The notes under the pieces: generated by a model
Seen by the model: the letters and a program-made list of their open reading frames with translations, nothing else
What the model was told of the DNA's origin: nothing
Databases searched by the model: none
Shown here: piece by piece, positions 35,006 through 45,503 of the stretch
Layout: each line of letters opens with the position of its first letter
Numbering within the stretch: the first letter of the stretch is position 1
Translations under genes and position numbers: made by a program
NCBI GenBank assembly: GCA_018336015.1
Contig: JAGXQZ010000104.1
Coordinates: 1 to 64,000, forward strand
From: Algoriphagus sp.
GTDB lineage: Bacteria > Bacteroidota > Bacteroidia > Cytophagales > Cyclobacteriaceae
Direction of reading: 5' to 3'
DNA: 64,000 nucleotides

Positions 35006-37525
35006 TTAACTCGGATCCACATCCACCATCCATCTAACAGACCGAAACTCAGGAACAGCCTGCAGCTCTTCGATGATTTTAGCCAGACTTTCTTTAAAGA
35101 CCGCCTGGGTATTTCCCTGCTTGTCGAGTTTGATCAGGGACTCAAACTGGTATTGATTTTTTATTCGAGCAATGATTCCTTTTTCGGGTCCCAAGACAAT
35201 CTTTTTCACGGCGATATTTGCCATTTGAAGGTGCAAAGCATGGGCAGCTTTGTGAGCGACCTTGGCATCTGCATGTCGGGTGATGATTTTGACCAGCTTG
35301 ACAAAAGGAGGATAGTAGTACTTTTTGCGGTCGATCATTTCCTGACGGAAAAACTCGAAATAATCCCCCTTGATCACTTTCTCATAGATATCCTTTTCCG
35401 GGTCACGGGTTTGGATTACGACTTGGCCCTGAATATCCCTTCTCCCAGCTCGTCCTGCTACTTGGGTGATTTGCTGATAAGCTCTTTCACCTGCTCTGAA
35501 ATCCGGAAAATTCAAAATCCGATCACCATCCCAAATCCCCACCACGGTGACTTTCCCAAAGTCTAAGCCTTTGGTGATCATCTGCGTACCTACCAAAATA
35601 TCAATCTGACCCGCTGCAAACTCGTCCAACAACCGCTGATAGCCATACTTGTTACGAGTAGTATCCAAATCCATCCTTCCCATTCGTGCTTCGGGAAAAA
35701 GCATACTCAAAGATTCCTCAATCCGCTCGGTTCCCATGCCTTGAGTGGTAAGCTGCGAACTTCCACAGGCGGGACAGGCTTGGGGAATCTTTTCCTTATA
35801 GCCACAGTAATGGCAGCGCAGCTCTTCAGCAAACTGATGGTAAGTCAAACTCACATCACACTGGACACACTGCCCGGTCCAGCTGCAATCCTCGCACTGC
35901 ACATAAGGCGAATAACCACGACGGTTTTGAAAAATGATCACCTGCTGCTGGTTTTCCAGCGCGTTTTGGATCTTTTCCCTGAGCAAGCGGGTAGAGTCCA
36001 GCTTGAGTAAGTTCTTTTTTCGGTCTGAGGGAATATTTGCCAAGTGAAACTCCGGCAGACGGGCATCTCCAAAGCGATGGATGATTTGCACATAGCCATA
36101 TTTGCCTTGGGTGGCGTTGGCATAGGATTCAAAGGAAGGTGTCGCCGAACCCAAAAGTGTCCGTGCCTGATGAAAATAAGCCAGCATGGTAGCTGCATCC
36201 CGAGCATGAAACCGAGGCGCTGGATCAAACTGCTTATAGCTCGGCTCATGCTCCTCGTCCACGATCACCAAACCCAAACTGTCGAAAGGCAGGAAAATCG
36301 AGGAACGTACACCCACCACAAAAGAGAATCTACCGCTAAGCACGCCATTCCATACCTCCACCCGCTCATTGTCTGAGTACTTGGAATGGTAGACCCCCAT
36401 CTGTGAGCCAAAAACCTGCTTAAGCCTGCCCACGATCTGTGTAGTCAAGGCGATTTCAGGCAAAAGCAGAAGCACCTGCGAGCCGCTTTCCAAGACTTCC
36501 TGAATCAGCTTGATGTAGATTTCAGTTTTCCCTGAGCCGGTCACGCCGTGCAAAAGCACAGTTTGTTTGCTTTCAAAATGGTTTTTGATTTCATCGAAAG
36601 CCGCCTGCTGTGTAGAGGAAAGCTCCGAAGCTTCCCGCTCGGGGGCTTCTTCCTCGATGCGGTTGACTACGTGTTTGAAGGTCTCGAACACCCCGTTTTT
36701 GATCAGGGTCTTAAGGGAGCTTTCGGAGTCACCTTCCTCAAGAAGTGTGGCTTTGTCCACTCCTTTTTCATTGAGTTGGGGGCGCTGAAAAACGGGGACA
36801 TCCCGGAGAAATTTCAGCAGAATGGATTCCTGTTTGGGTTTTCCTTGGACTGCTTCGAATACAGATTCCAAAGCAGATTTGCTGGCTACAATGTCCGGAT
36901 TCAACCGAACTCGGGTTTCTACTTTCGGAGTATATTTTTCCTTGACTCGTTCGAAAATCAGGATGGCTTCTTTGGCCACCAAACTTTTCAGAATCGGGTG
37001 AATGGTCTTCACTCCCAAAATCTCCTCGCACTCTTCGTAGCTCAGTTCGTCTTTTTTTTCCAGTGCTTCAAGGATTTTTTCCTCTCGTACATCGAGAGGA
37101 TATTTGCTGGACTCCACATCAAAGTTCGGATTGAGCTGGATTTTGCTTTCGGAGGAAAGCATCAAACCCGAAGGCAAAGCGGCATGCATCACCTCCCCGA
37201 TGTGGCAGAAATAGTACTCTGCCATCCAGACCCAAAAGCGAATTTGCAGTGGATTCACACTGGGCTGATGATCCAAAATATCCAAGATCGGCTTGGCTTC
37301 ATAGGCCTGTGGGGGCTTGTTGTGCACCTTTCCGATGATACCCGTAAGGACCTTTTTCTTCCCAAACTGAACGATTACCCTCAGTCCGATCTGAATTTGG
37401 GACTGAAGATTTTTGGGAATCTTGTAGGTAAACATCCGCGGAATCGGCACGGGCAGGATGATATCCGCGAAGTTGTTTCCGCTGGATTTGTCCAAAAAAT
37501 CATGATCCGCAAACAGAGATTCCAC
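35006..37525 (-). CDS. priA: Primosomal protein N' (PriA helicase)
   Basis: An 839-residue superfamily-2 DNA helicase that restarts stalled replication forks. Motifs: Walker A LLHGVTGSGKTEIYIK, DEEH box VIVDEEHEPSYKQFDP, LLGSATPSFESY, and a zinc module with eight cysteines (from CEDCSWTGQC to QACPACGSSQL). Then GTQMITKGLDFGKVTVVGI and QVAGRAGRRDIQGQVVIQT follow. The N-terminal 3'-DNA-binding domain begins IILPVPIPRMFTYKIP. The length is usual for Bacteroidota PriA. The DUF255 gene starts upstream in the same direction, and ends 4 bp before the priA start (37530 / 37525), so they are co-transcribed. Confidence 0.96.
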   Translation of the reverse strand: MESLFADHDFLDKSSGNNFADIILPVPIPRMFTYKIPKNLQSQIQIGLRVIVQFGKKKVLTGIIGKVHNKPPQAYEAKPILDILDHQPSVNPLQIRFWVWMAEYYFCHIGEVMHAALPSGLMLSSESKIQLNPNFDVESSKYPLDVREEKILEALEKKDELSYEECEEILGVKTIHPILKSLVAKEAILIFERVKEKYTPKVETRVRLNPDIVASKSALESVFEAVQGKPKQESILLKFLRDVPVFQRPQLNEKGVDKATLLEEGDSESSLKTLIKNGVFETFKHVVNRIEEEAPEREASELSSTQQAAFDEIKNHFESKQTVLLHGVTGSGKTEIYIKLIQEVLESGSQVLLLLPEIALTTQIVGRLKQVFGSQMGVYHSKYSDNERVEVWNGVLSGRFSFVVGVRSSIFLPFDSLGLVIVDEEHEPSYKQFDPAPRFHARDAATMLAYFHQARTLLGSATPSFESYANATQGKYGYVQIIHRFGDARLPEFHLANIPSDRKKNLLKLDSTRLLREKIQNALENQQQVIIFQNRRGYSPYVQCEDCSWTGQCVQCDVSLTYHQFAEELRCHYCGYKEKIPQACPACGSSQLTTQGMGTERIEESLSMLFPEARMGRMDLDTTRNKYGYQRLLDEFAAGQIDILVGTQMITKGLDFGKVTVVGIWDGDRILNFPDFRAGERAYQQITQVAGRAGRRDIQGQVVIQTRDPEKDIYEKVIKGDYFEFFRQEMIDRKKYYYPPFVKLVKIITRHADAKVAHKAAHALHLQMANIAVKKIVLGPEKGIIARIKNQYQFESLIKLDKQGNTQAVFKESLAKIIEELQAVPEFRSVRWMVDVDPS

Positions 37526-37529
37526 TAAA

Positions 37530-39560
37530 TCAGGATAAATGAGGGAGTTGAGTCAAGGCTTCTTCCACCGTACCTACCGGCCTGCGGCAAGCACGATCGA
37601 AGCAGACGTAAATTAAGGCATTTCCTGTCGGATCGGCGGTTTTTCCCAGAAGAATCGGGACGTTTTCTGTCGGAGTTTCGGACCACGCCAAGACCAGATT
37701 GGGTGAATATTGATGCTGAAGTTCCATGGCTTTTTCTCTTGCCCCCTTCCCAACAATACCAATTTCTGCTGTAGGCACGAGGCTCTCCAAATAGAAATTA
37801 GCCCAATTGCAGAGGAATCCGGGCTCTTTGAGTACCAGTTCCTTCATGCCTCCCAGCATTTTTTTGGCGATTTGGCCATACTTTTCCTCGTAGGTCAAAA
37901 GGGAAAGTCGATGAAATGCCCTTGCCAAAATCGAATTGGAAGCCGGAATCACGTTATCAAAGAGTTCCTTTTTGTTGGCAATCAACTTCTCGGCCTTGGG
38001 ATTATTGAAAAAGAAAAAGCCATCGCTCTCATCGTAAAATTGATCCAAGCAAAAGTCTGCAAATCGTCGAGCTACATTCAAAAACTCTAGCTGACCACTG
38101 GCTTCAAAAGCCATCAGATTGGCTTTGATCAAGGCCGCATAATCTTCCAAAAATGCCGGGGTATAAGCCTGACCGTTTTTGTAGGAGCGGTGCAGAATGC
38201 CATTCACCACCATTTTTTCCTGAATAAAACGCAGGTTGGTCAAAGCCAAGTTCAAGAGATCTTGATCCCCTGTGGCATAGAAAGCCTGAATCAATCCGGC
38301 ATCCAAAAGACCGTTCCAACCTGCCAGGATTTTATCGTCTTTACCGGGGAAAATCCGCTGATTCCGTACTTCCAGCAGCTTAGTTTTTACCGATTGTAGC
38401 TTTTCCTGCAATACGGTTTCTTCCATCCCAAACTCCCCTGCAATCTCCTCATAAGTTCGAATTTGAAACAGAATATTCACCCCTTCTTCCCAGTTGCCGT
38501 TGGGCTTGAGGTTATAGAGTTTGCTCAACCAAGGAAGCTCTTCAGCGACCAAGGATTGCAATTCGGTATAGGTCCAGGTGTAAAATTTCCCCTCCACCCC
38601 TTCACTGTCGGCATCTTGGGCGGAGTGAAAACCGCCTTCTTCCTGAAGCATTTCGGCGCGTAGCCACTCGGTGGTTTCGGTGACTTTTTCAAGAAAAAAG
38701 GCATCTCCGCTGGCTTGATAAGCTTTAGCATAAAGCTCGAGCAGCTGCCCGTTGTCATAGCCCATTTTTTCAAAGTGAGGAGCAAACCACTCCCCATCTA
38801 CCGAGTAGCGAGCAAACCCTCCACGGAGGTGGTCATAGATGCCTCCCATTCCGATTTTTTTCAAGGTAAAAAAGACCTTTTCCTTCAAGGATTCATTTCG
38901 TGAAAGGACAGCATAATCCAATACAAAATGCCAAATCGCCGGCATGGGAAATTTCGGAATTCGGTTCATCCCACCCCATTCCGGATCAAACTGCGCAGAA
39001 AGCTTGGTAATGATCTCCACCAGTTCGTCTGGATCGAGCTCGGATTCTCCTGCTTCTATACCGTATTTCTCGGTTTCTTTTCGGCTAAGACTTCGACCAA
39101 ATCCCTCCGCACTTTCCGCCAATTGAACTTCATGCTTGGCAAAGGCATCGGCAATGTTGGTGAGGAGTTGTTTCCATTTCAGATTGGGGAAATAAGTGCC
39201 GCCGTAAAATGGCTTTTGGTTGGGCATCAGGAAAACATTCAGCGGCCAACCGCCGTGAATCCCCATCGCCTGAACCGCATCCATGTAGATGTTGTCGATA
39301 TCGGGGCGCTCTTCCCGATCAATCTTGATGCAGACAAAGTGCTCATTCATCAGGTCCGCTGTCACCTGATCTTCAAAACTCTCCCGCTCCATCACATGAC
39401 ACCAATGGCAAGCCGAATACCCGATGGAAACGATAATCGGCTTGTTTTCCACTTCCGCTTTGCGCAGCGCCTCCGGACCCCAAGGATACCAATCCACGGG
39501 ATTGTGCGCATGCTGGAGAAGGTAGGGACTTTGGGAATGGATGAGGCGGTTGGTGGACAT
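37530..39560 (-). CDS. DUF255 thioredoxin-domain protein (YyaL/SPATA20 family)
   Basis: A 676-residue protein. The N-terminal thioredoxin-like domain carries CHWC at about residues 50-53 ([20 protein letters not shown]). [13 protein letters not shown] and [19 protein letters not shown] are also diagnostic. The rest forms an (alpha/alpha) toroid resembling N-acylglucosamine epimerase or glycosidase folds ([20 protein letters not shown] and [17 protein letters not shown]). Members are conserved from bacteria to man; the reaction is unknown. It is upstream of priA with a 4-bp gap, probably an operon by position rather than function. Confidence 0.93.
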   Translation of the reverse strand: MSTNRLIHSQSPYLLQHAHNPVDWYPWGPEALRKAEVENKPIIVSIGYSACHWCHVMERESFEDQVTADLMNEHFVCIKIDREERPDIDNIYMDAVQAMGIHGGWPLNVFLMPNQKPFYGGTYFPNLKWKQLLTNIADAFAKHEVQLAESAEGFGRSLSRKETEKYGIEAGESELDPDELVEIITKLSAQFDPEWGGMNRIPKFPMPAIWHFVLDYAVLSRNESLKEKVFFTLKKIGMGGIYDHLRGGFARYSVDGEWFAPHFEKMGYDNGQLLELYAKAYQASGDAFFLEKVTETTEWLRAEMLQEEGGFHSAQDADSEGVEGKFYTWTYTELQSLVAEELPWLSKLYNLKPNGNWEEGVNILFQIRTYEEIAGEFGMEETVLQEKLQSVKTKLLEVRNQRIFPGKDDKILAGWNGLLDAGLIQAFYATGDQDLLNLALTNLRFIQEKMVVNGILHRSYKNGQAYTPAFLEDYAALIKANLMAFEASGQLEFLNVARRFADFCLDQFYDESDGFFFFNNPKAEKLIANKKELFDNVIPASNSILARAFHRLSLLTYEEKYGQIAKKMLGGMKELVLKEPGFLCNWANFYLESLVPTAEIGIVGKGAREKAMELQHQYSPNLVLAWSETPTENVPILLGKTADPTGNALIYVCFDRACRRPVGTVEEALTQLPHLS

Positions 39561-39822
39561 TGGAAAATTGAAAGATTGGACAATTTAATTTTTTTGAAAT
39601 TCGGCTATTTAAAATGATGTCAGAATGAACTTCCGTAGAGGTGACCTCGACAAGCTCGGTCACCGGATTTGGAGTTAGGAGTGGTAAAGAGGGGAAAATG
39701 CGGCTCCGCCGCATTTTCCCCTCTTTACCAACAATCCTGAATTTAGGACACCGAGCTTGTCGAGGTGTCTAGAAGATTAAATACAAAATACAGTTAAATG
39801 AATCGTCTTGCGCACTTCATAG
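39561..39822. repeat. Nested inverted-repeat module (long perfect hairpin flanked by REP pair)
   Basis: A 22-bp perfect inverted repeat with a 5-nt loop spans 39682-39730 (TGGTAAAGAGGGGAAAATGC and its complement). It is flanked by two inverted REP-type hairpins: 39640-39664 (GGTGACC...GGTCACC, core CTCGACAAGCTCGG) and 39747-39769 (GACACC...GGTGTC, core CCGAGCTTGTCGAGG). These are reverse complements of each other in the core. It lies between the DUF255 gene and the GSCFA gene. No gene is supported here. Confidence 0.88.
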
Positions 39823-40797
39823 CTAACGATTCATCCGAGAATTCACTTCTCTTATTTCCTCTGAAAAATCAAATTCGTTATTCAATCGTTCCAGCTTGGC
39901 AAGTAAGTTTTGGAGAAATTTTCGATGGGCCTCGGTTTCGGGATTGAAGGGGCGGTGCGCGAGTTCATGTTGGACTTTTTGGATTTCTGAAACTTTTTCA
40001 CGGGTGGCTTCCGGAAAAATAGCCTGCTGCCATTTTTGCCAGATATAGTCCTCCGCTTCTTCGGAAGGATGAATCAGGTCGGACTTGTAGAATCGGTAAT
40101 CCCGGAGCTCGTCCATGATGATCTCATAGGCTGGAAAGTACCTAACAGAACTCATTCTTCGCTCCAGATTAGCACAAAGCACGCGTAGGAGGCTTTTGCT
40201 GAGCTGGTTTTCGGACACACCGTCCTTGATATGGCGCACCGGACTGAGGGTAAGGATGATTTTCAAATTAGGAAAAGCTCTGGAAAAATTATCGAGGACA
40301 GACCAAAGTCCCATTTCCATTTCTTCCAAGCTCGACAGCTTTTTCTCAAACAACTTCTGTGGTTGCTTATGGCAATTGGCTACTCGACCGAACGTCTCAT
40401 GCTCATAAATCCAGGCCGTGCCCAAGGTCAGAATGAGGTGAGAACCCTGCTCGAGGTAAGATCGGGTCAGGCTTAGCTTTTGGGAATAAAGTTCGGTGAG
40501 TTCTTCGGGGGACTTCCCTACAACATCTGAATGGGTAGCATAGTGAAGAAAAAGCCCATCACGCGCTAGCACACCCTCTTGCTCTAAAGGATCCTGAAAT
40601 AAGGCATGGTCCAGCAAGTCAGCCAAATTGAGGGGATGAAAGAGTGTGCCGAAGGGATTGACCAAGATATCAAACTTGGCATTTTTCATCTTTTGCCCGA
40701 TCGTCTGAGCAAAGCAGGAGCCCATGCTAAGGATCTTGCTCTGATGAGAGATGGGAAAAGGAGAATCAGAAATAGGAAAATCGATGGACCAGCGCAT
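39823..40797 (-). CDS. GSCFA domain protein
   Basis: A 324-residue cytoplasmic protein with the name-giving motif (KILSMGSCFAQTIGQKMKN) near residue 26. Other family landmarks are ILVNPFGTLFHPLNLADLL, LILTLGTAWIYE, LTLSPVRHIKDG and YFPAYEIIMDELRDYRFYKS. It ends with the His-containing DLIHPSEEAEDYIWQKW. GSCFA proteins are related to SGNH/GDSL hydrolases and common in Bacteroidota, with no established substrate. It appears monocistronic. Confidence 0.9.
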   Translation of the reverse strand: MRWSIDFPISDSPFPISHQSKILSMGSCFAQTIGQKMKNAKFDILVNPFGTLFHPLNLADLLDHALFQDPLEQEGVLARDGLFLHYATHSDVVGKSPEELTELYSQKLSLTRSYLEQGSHLILTLGTAWIYEHETFGRVANCHKQPQKLFEKKLSSLEEMEMGLWSVLDNFSRAFPNLKIILTLSPVRHIKDGVSENQLSKSLLRVLCANLERRMSSVRYFPAYEIIMDELRDYRFYKSDLIHPSEEAEDYIWQKWQQAIFPEATREKVSEIQKVQHELAHRPFNPETEAHRKFLQNLLAKLERLNNEFDFSEEIREVNSRMNR

Positions 40798-40861
40798 GGG
40801 GTGAAGTTAAAATATCTGTCAATATGCGGTTGCTACAAAAAGGAATTTCTACTCAGGTAGT

Positions 40862-40900
40862 GAGATGGAGGACAGAAGACGGAAGACAGGAGACAGAAGT
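40862..40900. repeat. GA-rich short tandem repeat
   Basis: Imperfect units of GGAGACAGAAGAC type (GAGGACAGAAGACGGAAGAC and so on) lie in the 155-bp spacer after the GSCFA gene start. It is low complexity, with no function visible. Confidence 0.6.
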
Positions 40901-40952
40901 GAAACTGTTTTATTTATTTAAAAATCAAACTCACAGTTTCATTACACTTTTC

Positions 40953-41375
40953 TCAGCCAGGATATTTTTCCTTCATGAAGTCGTAGGATTGTTTAATAAG
41001 TTCACGAAGGACTGTTTCATTCACGTCTGAAAGCTTGTTGATGTAGACGCAGGAGGCCCCTGTTTTGTGTTTGCCAAGTTGGGCAAAAAGGTCCTCAAAC
41101 TTATTTTCCATGCACCCTAAAAGGTAAAGGGAAAGCGCCGCCTTACGCGGAGAAAATCCGGCAATCAGAAATTCACCCTTTCTCCCGCTCTCGTAGTGGT
41201 ACTTATATTTCCCAAAACCCACAATTGAATCTCCCCACATCACTGCTTTTTGTCCTGTCACCTCTTCCATGATTCTTTTCAGCTTGAAGGCATCTTCTCT
41301 CATTTTTGGGGAGGGAGTGGCTTCAAGAAAAGCATCTACTGAAGCGTCTGTGGGTTGGGTTTTGTTTTCAGCCAT
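40953..41375 (-). CDS. DUF1801 domain protein
   Basis: A 140-residue cytoplasmic protein. The DUF1801 (YdhG-like) fold is seen in KLKRIMEEVTGQKAVMWGDS, IVGFGKYKYHYESGRKGEFL, GFSPRKAALSLYLLGCM and CVYINKLSDVNETVLRELI. The function of the family is not known; a possible small-molecule role is speculation. It lies 2 bp after the stop of the VOC-family gene on the same strand, so the two are co-transcribed. Confidence 0.88.
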   Translation of the reverse strand: MAENKTQPTDASVDAFLEATPSPKMREDAFKLKRIMEEVTGQKAVMWGDSIVGFGKYKYHYESGRKGEFLIAGFSPRKAALSLYLLGCMENKFEDLFAQLGKHKTGASCVYINKLSDVNETVLRELIKQSYDFMKEKYPG

Positions 41376-41377
41376 GG

Positions 41378-41767
41378 TTACAATTGGTAAAGTTCAATAG
41401 GCAAATCATCCGGATCTGAGAAAAAGGTGAATTTCTTTCCTGTATACTCATCCACCCGGATAGGTTCGGCCTGAATTCCCAAGTTAGCCAAAGTTTGGAC
41501 TTCCTTATGGATATCCTCCACCGCAAAAGCCAAATGTCTTAATCCCAATGCCTCCGGTCGGGATACTCTTTTGGGTGGATTGGGGAAAGAAAAGAGTTCG
41601 ATCAGGTAGGTGCCATTCAGCGCCAAGTCTAATTTGTAGGATTGCCTTTCGGCCCGATACACTTCTTGTAAAATCTGAAATCCTAGGATTTCAGTGTAAA
41701 ACTTCTTGGAACAGTGATAGTCCGAGCAGATGATGGCGATGTGGTGGAGTGCAGAGAGTTGGAGCAT
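41378..41767 (-). CDS. VOC-family (glyoxalase-like) protein, YaeR type
   Basis: A 129-residue protein of the vicinal-oxygen-chelate fold made of paired beta-alpha-beta3 units. The metal ligand positions are H8/H9 in SALHHIAIICSDYHCSKKFY, E57 in LIELFSF, H77 in LRHLAFAVEDIH and E125 in DLPIELYQL. The residue set matches YaeR-like proteins, related to glyoxalase I. The substrate is unknown. It forms a pair with the DUF1801 gene. Confidence 0.9.
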   Translation of the reverse strand: MLQLSALHHIAIICSDYHCSKKFYTEILGFQILQEVYRAERQSYKLDLALNGTYLIELFSFPNPPKRVSRPEALGLRHLAFAVEDIHKEVQTLANLGIQAEPIRVDEYTGKKFTFFSDPDDLPIELYQL

Positions 41768-41812
41768 ACGCGGATTTATGAATTTTTCTATACCAAGGTC
41801 TTCACAGAAGGA

Positions 41813-42820
41813 TCATCGGTTTATCAGTCGCTCCAGTTCATGGGCTAATTCCTTTTTATCGGGTAGGTAAACTTGGTATTTACTCACCAAAAGCTGGTTT
41901 GCAATATTTTCGGTGGCGTACTCTACCAGAATCTGATCTTTATACGCTCCCAAGATGATTCCCACAGGTTCATTATCACCTTCAACGTTTTCTTCTTTTC
42001 TGAAGTAATTCAAATAAAGATTCATCTGACCAATATCTTGATGATCGATTTCTCCACGCTTTAGGTCAATCAAAACAAAGCATTTCAAAATCCGGTGATA
42101 AAAAACCAAGTCCACAAAAAAATGGCGGTTTCCTAAAGAGATTTTATACTGTCTTCCTATAAAGGCAAATCCTTTTCCCAGCTCCAACAGAAATTGCTGC
42201 AAATTATCAATGAGGCTCTGTTCCAACTCTCCTTCAGTAACCAGACTTCCTTGGGGGATTCCTAAAAACTCAAAAACATAAGGATCTTTTAGCAAGTCTT
42301 TAGGTGTTTGGATTTCAGCGCCTTTTTGAGCCAAATCGAGAATCGATTCCTTATCTTTTGAAATTGCCAATCGATGGAAAAGCATACTTTTCATCTGTCG
42401 CTTTAGCTCTCTGACACTCCAGTTTTCTTTCTCGCATTGTTTGGTGTAAAAACTGATTTCTAACTCAGAATCAGCTTTAATAATTTCTACATAGTGACTC
42501 CAAGATAATTGTCCAGACGGTGTCTGGATTTTTTGAAATTTTTGATAAAATGCTCTAATCTGAAATAAGTTTGACCTGCTAAAGCCTTTTCCAAATTCCA
42601 GACTAAGATCACGGGAAAGACGATCCAAGAGTTGATCGCCATAAACCGCTCTATCCTTGCCATTTTGTTCGTATTCAACAATATGCCTTCCTACCTCCCA
42701 ATAAGTTTTCACCAAAACTTGGTTAATCGCCGCACTAACCTTTGACCTGCCAAAATCCAGAGCCGAAATGATTTGGTTTTTTAAACCTATGTAGTCAAAA
42801 TTATCTCTTAAGCCATTCAT
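41813..42820 (-). CDS. PDDEXK nuclease-family protein YhcG (DUF1016)
   Basis: A 335-residue protein. The N-terminal DUF1016-N domain has ALDFGRSKVSAAINQVLVKT and YWEVGRHIVEYEQNG. The C-terminal nuclease fold keeps D237 (FFVDLVFYHR), D252 and K254 (FVLIDLKRGEI), in the order of a PD-(D/E)xK active site. YhcG-like proteins are widespread, sometimes beside restriction or other defence genes, but here the neighbours are not of that type. The gene lies alone, with housekeeping-type genes on both sides. A DNA-processing role is likely; its target is unknown. Confidence 0.87.
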   Translation of the reverse strand: MNGLRDNFDYIGLKNQIISALDFGRSKVSAAINQVLVKTYWEVGRHIVEYEQNGKDRAVYGDQLLDRLSRDLSLEFGKGFSRSNLFQIRAFYQKFQKIQTPSGQLSWSHYVEIIKADSELEISFYTKQCEKENWSVRELKRQMKSMLFHRLAISKDKESILDLAQKGAEIQTPKDLLKDPYVFEFLGIPQGSLVTEGELEQSLIDNLQQFLLELGKGFAFIGRQYKISLGNRHFFVDLVFYHRILKCFVLIDLKRGEIDHQDIGQMNLYLNYFRKEENVEGDNEPVGIILGAYKDQILVEYATENIANQLLVSKYQVYLPDKKELAHELERLINR

Positions 42821-43007
42821 AGTAGTAGTGTGAAAAAGTGAATGATTTTGTAATTCAATCTAATCTGTTTTTCTAAAAATAACATTAAGTGATATCCATT
42901 TCCAGGCAGCAATCAGATAAAATCTGATAACGAATTCTACTTACAAGCCTAATTACACACCATAACCAAACACTTAATTTGCTGCTATTATTGATCGGTC
43001 ATTTAAA

Positions 43008-43042
43008 CAAAAAAAGCCATCCAGAAATCTGGATGGCTCTCG
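43008..43042 (-). terminator. Terminator of the membrane pyrophosphatase gene
   Basis: Perfect 11-bp stem AGCCATCCAGA / TCTGGATGGCT (43015-43038) with T-run on the minus strand, 20 bp after the hppA stop. Confidence 0.92.
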
Positions 43043-43062
43043 GTAAAGATTGGTGGGGTTGA

Positions 43063-45279
43063 TTATTTGGTAATGGTGATGGTTTCGGTTTCTACCTTTT
43101 TGCCATCTACAATTTGGATCGCTTTCTTCACTTCCTTCTTGATCATCTCCGCATCAGCTACGGCAGAATGGTCTTTTTCTGAAATATGAGGAGCGATAAC
43201 CAAGGCCACGATAGACATCAATTTGATCAAGATATTCATGGATGGACCGGAAGTATCTTTGAATGGATCACCTACCGTGTCACCTGTTACAGAAGCTTTG
43301 TGCGGCTCAGACTTTTTGTAGTAGGTCTCTCCATTGATCACCACACCTTTTTCGAAAGATTTCTTGGCATTATCCCATGCTCCACCGGCATTGGACTGGA
43401 ACATTCCCATCAATACACCTGACACGGTCACACCGGCAAGCATACCTCCAAGCACCTCAGGACCAAAGGCAAAACCAACGATCAAAGGTGAAATCAAGGC
43501 AATTGCCCCCGGAGCGATCATCTCACGGATAGAAGCTTTGGTAGAAATCTCCACGCACTTTTCGTACTCAGGCTTAGCCTTATACTCCATGATACCTGGA
43601 ATTTCGCGGAACTGACGTCTTACTTCATTGACCATGTCCATGGCTGCACGGCCTACCGCTGCAATCGCCAAAGAGGAGAAAATAAACGGAATCATACCTC
43701 CGACAAACAAACCGGCAAGTACGTCTGCTTTGTAGATATCAATGGCATCGATGCCGGCAATACCTACGAAAGCTGCGAAAAGCGCCAAGGAAGTCAATGC
43801 TGCAGAAGCGATTGCAAAGCCTTTTCCGGTAGCCGCAGTAGTGTTACCCACAGCATCCAAGATATCGGTACGGCCACGAACCTCCTCTGGAAGCTGGCTC
43901 ATCTCAGCGATACCACCAGCGTTATCCGCAATCGGTCCAAAGGCATCGATCGCTAACTGCATCGCAGTCGTTGCCATCATCCCAGCAGCAGCAATCGCCA
44001 CACCGTACAAACCTGCAAACTCATACGCTCCATAGATACCGCCTGCCAAAACGAGGATTGGTAGCACGGTAGATTCCATCCCTACAGAAAGACCACCGAT
44101 GATGTTGGTTGCGTGACCTGTAGCTGACTGTTTGATGATAGAAAGCACAGGTCTCTTACCCATGGCGGTGTAGTACTCTGTAATGATAGACATCAAGGTA
44201 CCTACAACCAAGCCAAGGATAATGGCATAGAATACATCCATGTTGGTAAACTCGTAGCCTCTGATAGACAAAGTCTCAGGAAGCATGTGCTTCACGATGA
44301 AGAACGAAGCAATCCCTGTGAAAATAATGGAAGACCAGTTGCCCATGTTGAGGGCTTTCTGAACATCACCTTTGTCATCCTTAATGGTCACAAAAGCCAT
44401 CCCCATAATGGAGAACACAATGCCCAAACCTGCCAAAACCATCGGCAACAAGATCGGAGCGATACCTCCAAAATTATCTAGAGAAACGATTTCACGACCC
44501 AAAACCATGGTAGCCAAAATCGTTGCTACATACGAACCGAACAAGTCGGCACCCATACCGGCTACGTCACCCACGTTGTCACCCACGTTGTCCGCGATGG
44601 TGGCTGGGTTACGCACGTCATCCTCGGGGATGCCTGCTTCTACTTTACCTACTAGGTCAGCTCCTACGTCAGCAGCTTTGGTATATATACCTCCACCCAC
44701 GCGGGCGAAAAGGGCGATGGATTCAGCTCCCAATGAAAATCCTGCAAGAACTTCCAAGGCTTTCTCCATTTCCACTCCATTCACTCCTGCACCAACAGAA
44801 ACGACATAAAGCTGATAGAAAACAATAAACAAAGCTCCAAGTCCCAACACCGCAAGACCAGCCACTCCTAGTCCCATCACAGAACCACCTGTGAAAGATA
44901 CTTTCAATGCCTGCTTTAAGCTCGTACGGGCAGCCTGGGTAGTTCTCACGTTGGCTTTGGTAGCGATCTTCATTCCGATATAACCTGCCAACGCAGAGAA
45001 AAAGGCTCCGATCACAAAGGAAATGGCGATTACCGGACTGGAGGTCTCGACCATTGTACCTGACCATGCCAACAAAAGACCTGCAATCACGGCGAAATAG
45101 AAAAGAATTTTCCATTCTGCTTTCAAGAAGGCCATCGCACCATCTGCGATATAACCGGAAAGTTCGACCATGTTTTTATCCCCTGTGGCCTGTTTGGTGA
45201 CCCAGGCGGATTTGACTGCCATGGCGAGCAGGCCTACCAGTCCCAGCGCCGGGACTACGTAAATCAACGCTTGTTCCAT
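43063..45279 (-). CDS. hppA: Membrane-bound ion-pumping pyrophosphatase
   Basis: A 738-residue multi-pass inner-membrane pump that couples pyrophosphate hydrolysis to H+ or Na+ export. The catalytic signatures [13 protein letters not shown] and [18 protein letters not shown] are complete. The segment [11 protein letters not shown] has alanine where potassium-independent enzymes have lysine, so the potassium-dependent group is likely (established for the family). H+ versus Na+ use cannot be decided by eye. About 16 membrane segments fit the length. It is monocistronic, ended by a strong terminator. Confidence 0.95.
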   Translation of the reverse strand: MEQALIYVVPALGLVGLLAMAVKSAWVTKQATGDKNMVELSGYIADGAMAFLKAEWKILFYFAVIAGLLLAWSGTMVETSSPVIAISFVIGAFFSALAGYIGMKIATKANVRTTQAARTSLKQALKVSFTGGSVMGLGVAGLAVLGLGALFIVFYQLYVVSVGAGVNGVEMEKALEVLAGFSLGAESIALFARVGGGIYTKAADVGADLVGKVEAGIPEDDVRNPATIADNVGDNVGDVAGMGADLFGSYVATILATMVLGREIVSLDNFGGIAPILLPMVLAGLGIVFSIMGMAFVTIKDDKGDVQKALNMGNWSSIIFTGIASFFIVKHMLPETLSIRGYEFTNMDVFYAIILGLVVGTLMSIITEYYTAMGKRPVLSIIKQSATGHATNIIGGLSVGMESTVLPILVLAGGIYGAYEFAGLYGVAIAAAGMMATTAMQLAIDAFGPIADNAGGIAEMSQLPEEVRGRTDILDAVGNTTAATGKGFAIASAALTSLALFAAFVGIAGIDAIDIYKADVLAGLFVGGMIPFIFSSLAIAAVGRAAMDMVNEVRRQFREIPGIMEYKAKPEYEKCVEISTKASIREMIAPGAIALISPLIVGFAFGPEVLGGMLAGVTVSGVLMGMFQSNAGGAWDNAKKSFEKGVVINGETYYKKSEPHKASVTGDTVGDPFKDTSGPSMNILIKLMSIVALVIAPHISEKDHSAVADAEMIKKEVKKAIQIVDGKKVETETITITK

Positions 45280-45503
45280 AAAATATTCGGGTTCGATTAA
45301 ATTTTACTGTTAATTAATTCGGCAAAGATAGAATTAATACAATACCTGCCAACCTGATAAAAAAAGAGGATTAAAGGTGAAACTTTCTATCAGATTTCAG
45401 ACCAGTCTAGCTTTTTGATTTTCAAGGTCTTGAAATAAAAAACCCAACCCCCTTTCTGCGGTGTGTTTAGCCTTATTAATTTCACTTCTCAATCCCTCAC
45501 ACT

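Noticed and set aside
36548..37528. 326-codon plus-strand open frame
   Set aside because: It lies exactly antisense to priA, has no family-like sequence and no ribosome-binding context; it follows from the codon use of priA.
38928..39617. 229-codon plus-strand open frame
   Set aside because: Antisense to the DUF255 gene, whose CHWC and other motifs are clear on the other strand.
39373..39714. 113-codon minus-strand open frame
   Set aside because: Its N-terminal part is the translation of the REP/palindrome module, and the rest is a shadow of the DUF255 gene in another frame.
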